From: PVC group bacterium
GTDB lineage: Bacteria; Verrucomicrobiota; Kiritimatiellia; SS1-B-03-39; PXDE01
Assembly (NCBI GenBank): GCA_003566475.1
Contig: PXDE01000273.1
Location: forward strand, 1-10,153
Direction of reading: 5' to 3'
Length of the DNA stretch: 10,153 bases
The notes beneath the pieces were generated by a model. It searched no databases, was not told the origin of the DNA, and was given only the letters and a program-made list of their open reading frames with translations. Shown here piece by piece: positions 7,149-10,153 of the stretch; within the stretch, counting starts at the first letter, position 1; each line of letters starts with the position of its first letter. The position numbers and the translations under genes were made by a program.

Positions 7149-7178
7149 CGCGAATGGACGCGAATGAACGCGAATGGA
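7149..7178 (+). repeat. Three tandem CGCGAATGRA units
   Basis: CGCGAATGGA, CGCGAATGAA and CGCGAATGGA follow one another without a gap, preceded by GAAC. Further GAACCGCGAATGG appears near 7044. Reverse-orientation relatives (CCATTCGCGGTTC or ATTCGCGGTC) occur at about 7661-7670, 8870-8878 and 8912-8924. Confidence 0.75.
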
Positions 7179-7244
7179 TGGGGGGAGGGACCATGGCCGA
7201 TGAGGGATGCGGGGGAACTGAAGATTGACGGTTGACGCAGTGGA

Positions 7245-7260
7245 GCCGCCGCGAGGCGGC
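7245..7260. repeat. Perfect GC hairpin
   Basis: GCCGCC (7245-7250) and GGCGGC (7255-7260) pair around a GCGA tetraloop, a GNRA-type loop that would be very stable in RNA. There is no T-run after it. Confidence 0.55.
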
Positions 7261-7281
7261 GCCCCGTGGCCCGGGCATCTT

Positions 7282-7392
7282 GCCCGGAGCCGAGCGAGGT
7301 TCGGTCCCGAATGGTCCATGAACCGTGTCTCCGCCGACCATGGTCGATCCGGGATCTTGCCTCGCTCGGGCACGGGCTGGAAGAGCCGTGCC
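7282..7392. repeat. Inverted 39-bp repeat pair plus adjacent hairpin
   Basis: The segment 7282-7320 is repeated in inverse at 7339-7377 with about two thirds identity; the best block is CCGAGCGAGG against CCTCGCTCGG. The loop between them is 18 nt. The right arm runs into a second stem-loop at 7369-7392, GGCACG...CGTGCC with GCT/AGC inside and a single G bulge. Head-to-head arrangement matches the other repeat pairs in the window. Confidence 0.55.
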
Positions 7393-7616
7393 ACGGCGCG
7401 GCCATGCTGCTGGCAAACAGTGATTCGTGGGACATGGCGGTGTCTGGTGTCTCGGAGCAGCAGTGAAGGCCTCCGGCACGGGGGGCCAGCCGGATGAGGG
7501 TAATGAGACGCCACCGAGGTACCCAACGCCCTGTAGCGGCCTCTCGACCGAGCCTTCGAGGGAGCGGCATCCTTCAACGTGTCTCAGAGCAGCCGGTTTC
7601 TGGTTGCCCCTCCCCG

Positions 7617-7671
7617 TTCGCGTTCATTAGCGTCCATGTCTTCATCCCGCCTTGGCGGTGATTCGCGGTCA
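7617..7671 (-). repeat. Reverse-orientation CGCGAAT-type repeat with a short hairpin
   Basis: Read on the minus strand this gives GACCGCGAATCACC, then CCGCC-AA-GGCGG (7647-7658), then GGACGCTAATGAACGCGAA. It is the inverted relative of the element at 7144-7178. Together they bracket most of the intergenic region, and the element ends only about 25 bases before the symporter ATG. Confidence 0.55.
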
Positions 7672-7694
7672 AGCCTTTCCCTTCCCTATCCGCC

Positions 7695-9344
7695 ATGAGC
7701 TCACTCGACCTAGCCGCTTTCTTAGCCTACCTGCTCGGCATCACCGTGGTTGGCGCCTGTCTGCACCGGCGGCGGCCGGGGGCCGACGTGTTCGTGGCCG
7801 GGCGGGCCATGGGCTGGTTCCCCATCGGCCTGTCCGTGATGATCACCCTGTTCAGCGCGGTCAACCTCGTGGCCTTCCCCACCGAGGTCATGGACCACGG
7901 CCTCTACGTGCTCGCCTCCCTGCCCGTCTTCGTGCTCGTGGCGATCCCCATCACCCGGGTGTTCATCCCCTTCTTCCACGGGATGCGCCTCACCAGCCTC
8001 TATGCCTACCTCGAACACCGGTTCGACCGACGGGTCCGCCGCCTGGCCAGCGGGCTGTTCATCCTGTGGCGGATGTTCTGGATGGCCACCGCCCTTTACG
8101 CCTCGGGCCGCATCCTCGCCCCCATCACCGGCCTTCCCCTGCCCGTCCTGCTCATCGCGGCCGGGGGCGTGGCCGCGCTCTACACCGCCCTCGGCGGCAT
8201 CCGCACCGTCATGTGGACCGACGTCATGCAGGCCTTCGTTCTCGTGGCCGGGGTGCTGGGCGCCCTCGGGGTGGCCGTGGCCGCCCAGGAGCACGGCTGG
8301 GCCGGGCTGTGGGCCCGGGCCGGGGCGGGCGGACAGTTGCGGCCCTTCCGCCCCTTCGACCCCGCCTTCCTCTCCTGGCGGCCCACCGAGCGCATCACCC
8401 TGTGGAGCGGGCTCATCGGCACCCTGGTCGCCTTCCTCACCCGCTACGGGGCCGACCAGATGGTGGTGCAGCGCTACTTCACCGCCCGCAGCCGCCGGGC
8501 CGCCGTGCTCGGCTTCTGGTGGAACGTCCTCGCCGCCCTGGCCGTGCTGCTGCTGCTGACCCTCCTGGGCCTGGCCATCGCCGCCGCGCCCGCGCCCGCC
8601 GAGGCCCCGGCCATGGCCCGCTTCGCCGACTATGTCAGGGCTCTGCCCTTCGGGCTCACCGGCGTCCTCGCCGCCGGCCTGCTCGCCGCCACCATGTCCA
8701 GCGTCGACTCCGGTCTCAACGCCTGCCTCGCCGCCTGGATGACCGACTTCGCTCCCTCCGACGGCCCGCCGCGACCAGGCGAACCTCAGAGGTCGCAGAG
8801 CTTGCAGAGGTCCGCAGAGGAAGAGCAGGAGGCGGAACCCGCAACCTTCCTCCCCCAGAAATTCGTGTCCATTCGCGGCTTGCCCTACGAAGCGGCTGCG
8901 CGAAGTAGGGTCCATTCGCGGTTCAAAGAATTCTGCGGTGCTACCGACAGCGGAATCCGGACGGGCCTGGCCTACCGCCTGGGCATCGGCCTGCTGGCGG
9001 TGGCGGTCATTGCCCTGGCCTTCGTGGTGGGACGGCAGGGGGATCTGTTCGCGACCGTCAACCGGGTGGTCAACGGCGTGGGCTCGCCGCTGCTGGCCCT
9101 GGTGCTGCTGGGCATGTTCAGCCGACGCTGCAACGCCACCGGCGCGTGGATCGGGGGCCTGATCGGCACGGCGGCCTCCCTGGCCATCAGCTTCGGCTGG
9201 GACGGCCTGGCCCTCCACTACTACGCCGTGGTCAATCTCCTCCTCACCCTCGCCGCCTGCCTCCTCGCCTCCGCCCTCACCACCCGTCGCGACCCAGTGA
9301 CGGCCAGCCAGCAGGGGTGGATGTGGAGGGGTGCGGGGCAATAG
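7695..9344 (+). CDS. Solute:sodium symporter (SSS/SLC5-type) with an in-frame repeat insertion
   Basis: A 549-residue inner-membrane protein that uses the sodium gradient to import a small solute; the substrate cannot be read from the sequence. Hydrophobic helices run from residue 5 to about 350 and again from about 425 to 530. Family marks include GRAMGWFPIGLSVMITLFSAV (about 36-56), YTALGGIRTVMWTDVMQ (163-179), as in the iodide/vitamin/short-acid branch, and AATMSSVDSGLNA (331-343), which holds the Ser pair of the Na2 site. Residues about 355-421, after that helix, are a polar stretch rich in Glu, Arg, Gln and Ser that does not look like the family. It is encoded by the repeat DNA seen between genes. 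Without it the protein would be near the usual 480-500 residues. An in-frame stop at 7659 leaves ATG 7695 as the first usable start. No Shine-Dalgarno is visible and the upstream DNA is repeat-derived, so expression is uncertain. Confidence 0.88.
   Translation: MSSLDLAAFLAYLLGITVVGACLHRRRPGADVFVAGRAMGWFPIGLSVMITLFSAVNLVAFPTEVMDHGLYVLASLPVFVLVAIPITRVFIPFFHGMRLTSLYAYLEHRFDRRVRRLASGLFILWRMFWMATALYASGRILAPITGLPLPVLLIAAGGVAALYTALGGIRTVMWTDVMQAFVLVAGVLGALGVAVAAQEHGWAGLWARAGAGGQLRPFRPFDPAFLSWRPTERITLWSGLIGTLVAFLTRYGADQMVVQRYFTARSRRAAVLGFWWNVLAALAVLLLLTLLGLAIAAAPAPAEAPAMARFADYVRALPFGLTGVLAAGLLAATMSSVDSGLNACLAAWMTDFAPSDGPPRPGEPQRSQSLQRSAEEEQEAEPATFLPQKFVSIRGLPYEAAARSRVHSRFKEFCGATDSGIRTGLAYRLGIGLLAVAVIALAFVVGRQGDLFATVNRVVNGVGSPLLALVLLGMFSRRCNATGAWIGGLIGTAASLAISFGWDGLALHYYAVVNLLLTLAACLLASALTTRRDPVTASQQGWMWRGAGQ
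8784..8935 (+). repeat. Repeat element inside the symporter reading frame
   Basis: It begins with four 9-bp units (CCTCAGAGG, TCGCAGAGC, TTGCAGAGG, TCCGCAGAGG), then a purine-rich stretch. Next comes GTCCATTCGCGG (8867-8878), a hairpin CCCTAC (8883-8888) / GTAGGG (8905-8910), and GTCCATTCGCGG again (8910-8921) followed by TTCAAAG. The 9-bp array is in the same orientation as at 7092-7129, while the ATTCGCGG part is inverted relative to 7144-7178. All of it is translated in frame as a polar linker of about 50-65 residues between two membrane segments. Confidence 0.8.
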
Positions 9345-9416
9345 GTCGATGGGGCGACCGGCATGGTGATTCGCGTCATTCTCTGCGGAAGCGGACGCTG
9401 CCTGGCGAGAATCCGG

Positions 9417-9518
9417 ATGCCCCAACGGGGCTACGTAGCCTTAGCCCAGGGTTGCGAGGCACGAGCTACCCTGGGTCTCACACGTTGAATACATCTCTAC
9501 CCTGAAAGGGTTGCGTCC
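9417..9518 (+). repeat. REP-like element with CCCAGGGT hairpin, left copy
   Basis: Order of blocks: CCCCAACGGGG, then CCCAGGGT (9445-9452) paired with ACCCTGGG (9468-9475), then TACCCTGAAAGGGTTGCGTCCG. The identical order is found in inverse at 9544-9644. Some positions differ, but paired blocks are kept. Confidence 0.75.
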
Positions 9519-9543
9519 GGCCAATCCAGCGCCCTCGGCGATT

Positions 9544-9644
9544 CGGACGCAACCCCTTTGGGGTAGGTCGGTGGGGTCCTACGTACCCAGGGTAGCGGCC
9601 AGGCCGCAACCCTGGGCTGGCGGATGGAACCCCGTTGGGGTCAC
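9544..9644 (-). repeat. REP-like element with CCCAGGGT hairpin, right copy in inverse orientation
   Basis: The reverse complement matches 9417-9518 block by block (CCCCAACGGGG; CCCAGGGTTGC; GCTACCCTGGGT; CCCCAAAGGGGTTGCGTCCG). It contains a nearly perfect 31-base hairpin at 9586-9616: CCCAGGGT pairs with ACCCTGGG and GCGGCC with GGCCGC, with single A interruptions. The two copies meet around a 25-nt centre (9519-9543). Confidence 0.75.
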
Positions 9645-9677
9645 GGAAAGGCAATCTCCATCACCTCGCCCCCCACC

Positions 9678-10010
9678 TCACCCCACCTTCCTGGCTTTGA
9701 ACGCCGAATCCATTCCGCGGTGGAAGCACAAATGCCCCTCCATCTCCCCCCCATCCACCCTGACCCAGCCCCGTCCGCAAACCGGGTCCAACTCGTCCGA
9801 CCCCTCCCACGCGAATCCCAGCACCGTTCCCGCGCCCATGTCCTCGATGCGGCCGTCGATCTCGCCCTGCACCGCTCCGAACTGGAACTCGCCGGTTCCA
9901 TCCTTGCGGACCGTCACATGTCCCTCGGCCACCAGGTCCACGAAGTCCTGATCCCATTCGTCCATGTGCGTGATCCGCCACTTGCCGATGAATGCGCTGG
10001 GTACTCTCAC
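9678..10010 (-). CDS. Small conserved-looking protein of unknown function
   Basis: A 110-residue acidic soluble protein with no signal peptide or membrane helix. It contains GKWRITHMDEWDQDFVDLV (9-27), KDGTGEFQFGAVQGEID (36-52) and a WEGSDELDPVCGRGW segment (69-83). I recognise this general pattern (GKWRI..M..WDQD, then DG.GEFQFG.VQG, then W.G.DE.D...GRG) from short hypothetical proteins in many bacterial phyla. I know of no assigned function. The aromatic and glycine pattern suggests a small beta-rich fold, which is a guess. The start is GTG at 10008-10010; no ATG lies upstream near it, and homologous-looking sequence begins right after it. No clear Shine-Dalgarno is visible. It converges with the symporter gene and lies downstream of a probable gene end on the same strand. 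Confidence 0.75.
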   Translation of the reverse strand: MRVPSAFIGKWRITHMDEWDQDFVDLVAEGHVTVRKDGTGEFQFGAVQGEIDGRIEDMGAGTVLGFAWEGSDELDPVCGRGWVRVDGGEMEGHLCFHRGMDSAFKARKVG

Positions 10011-10077
10011 GGTGCCAATTTGCGAAGGTCAGGGTTCCGATTTGGACGGGCGGGCCAACTACCTCAGAAGGAGGCCC

Positions 10078-10152
10078 CTAGATCAGCACAAGCTGCCTCC
10101 GCAGCGAGCCCGCCAGCCAGGCGGGGGCGGAGGCGAGGGGGACTTCGAGCAG
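10078..10152 (-). CDS. C-terminal fragment of a gene running in from the right edge
   Basis: On the minus strand a frame enters the window at its right edge and reads 24 codons to a TAG at 10078-10080. The translation includes LLEVPLASAPAWLAGSLRR and ends QLVLI. Nearly every third codon position is G or C, as in the clear genes here, which is the main support. No function can be given from 24 residues. The same bases form a strong palindrome (10095-10134), so the frame could be an accident of repeat DNA. If real, the small gene at 9678-10010 would follow it after about 67 nt. Confidence 0.4.
   Translation of the reverse strand: MLEVPLASAPAWLAGSLRRQLVLI
10095..10134. repeat. Strong palindrome near the right edge
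   Basis: GCCTCCGC (10095-10102) pairs with GCGGAGGC (10127-10134). Inside it CCCGCC (10109-10114) pairs with GGCGGG (10120-10125) around an AGCCA loop. It lies within the possible gene end at 10078-10152, just before its stop in the direction of transcription, and has no T-run. Confidence 0.55.
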
Positions 10153-10153
10153 C

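Larger units (their letters stand above)
7031..7694. other. Repeat mosaic between hydA and the symporter gene
   Basis: These 664 bases hold no credible gene. They are assembled from at least five repeat types: GAACCGCGAATGG motifs (about 7044 and 7145), 9-bp CAGAGG-type tandems, three 10-bp CGCGAATGRA tandems, a 39-bp inverted pair, and an opposite-orientation GTCCATG/ATTCGCGGTC segment at about 7617-7671. There is no T-run terminator after hydA. Any promoter for the symporter must lie in or next to repeat DNA, and I could not identify one. Confidence 0.65.
9345..9677. other. Gene-free interval between convergent genes
   Basis: No credible coding sequence. The interval begins with a degenerate stretch (about 9366-9390, GTGATTCGCGTCATTCTCTGCGG) that recalls the CGCGAAT/GCAGAG repeats in inverse. 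It is then filled by a large imperfect palindrome described separately. The genes on either side point toward each other, so the palindrome could act as a shared transcript end. That role is an inference. Confidence 0.6.

Noticed and set aside
7092..7178. CRISPR array
   Set aside because: Units are 9-10 bp and directly adjacent, with no spacers of regular length and no cas genes nearby.
7110..7577. Several overlapping minus-strand frames of 120-155 codons in the intergenic region
   Set aside because: They are readings of repeat DNA (for example runs of HSRPFA or RVHSRF-like residues) with no ribosome site and no domain. Such frames are a known by-product of these repeats.
9511..9951. A 146-codon plus-strand frame overlapping the small minus-strand gene
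   Set aside because: Pro/Ser/Thr-rich and out of frame with respect to the minus-strand gene, and begins inside the inverted repeat pair. The minus-strand reading has a coherent protein pattern.

Overview
The window is GC-rich DNA from a Gram-negative bacterium; the outer-membrane TonB-dependent receptor implies two membranes. Its central gene set is a trimeric, NADH-linked [FeFe]-hydrogenase, which implies an anaerobic or facultatively fermentative lifestyle. The intergenic regions are full of short palindromic and tandem repeats (CCCAGGGT/ACCCTGGG hairpins, a GACCCCGGAGGGGTC-type unit, CGCGAATGRA tandems, 9-bp CAGAGG-type tandems). From memory, such repeats are common in Planctomycetes, Verrucomicrobia, Lentisphaerae and related lineages. 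That placement is an inference and the phylum is not proven by anything here.

Layout, left to right. (1) 1-214: promoter region with a -35/-10 pair overlapped by a Fur-box-like sequence and a leader hairpin, upstream of (2) a TonB-dependent outer-membrane receptor (215-2281), probably for an iron complex. (3) 2282-2781: 500 bp without a credible gene, dominated by a head-to-head inverted pair of a roughly 95-bp element around a strong hairpin. (4) 2782-7030: a tight three-gene operon for a NuoE-like (HydC), a NuoF-like (HydB) and a catalytic [FeFe]-hydrogenase (HydA) subunit, joined by a 4-nt overlap and a 2-nt gap. (5) 7031-7694: 664 bp of repeat mosaic. (6) 7695-9344: a solute:sodium symporter whose reading frame contains an in-frame insertion of the same repeat material. 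(7) 9345-9677: another head-to-head inverted repeat pair between convergent genes. (8) 9678-10010, minus strand: a small conserved-looking soluble protein that starts with GTG. (9) 10078-10152, minus strand: the probable C-terminal end of a further gene cut by the window edge.

How the genes work together: HydA, HydB and HydC should form one soluble complex moving electrons between NADH (FMN site in HydB) and protons/H2 (H-cluster in HydA). The most unusual point is HydB. It carries two tandem N-terminal thioredoxin/ferredoxin-like domains in which the usual [2Fe-2S] cysteines are gone, and it lacks the C-terminal ferredoxin domain of classical electron-bifurcating HydB. This suggests a simplified, possibly non-bifurcating NADH-hydrogenase. 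The H-cluster maturases (HydE, HydF, HydG) are not in the window. The receptor, the symporter and the small protein have no evident functional tie to the hydrogenase. The second notable feature is the repeat family itself, which occurs in several orientations between genes and once inside a membrane-protein gene without breaking the frame.
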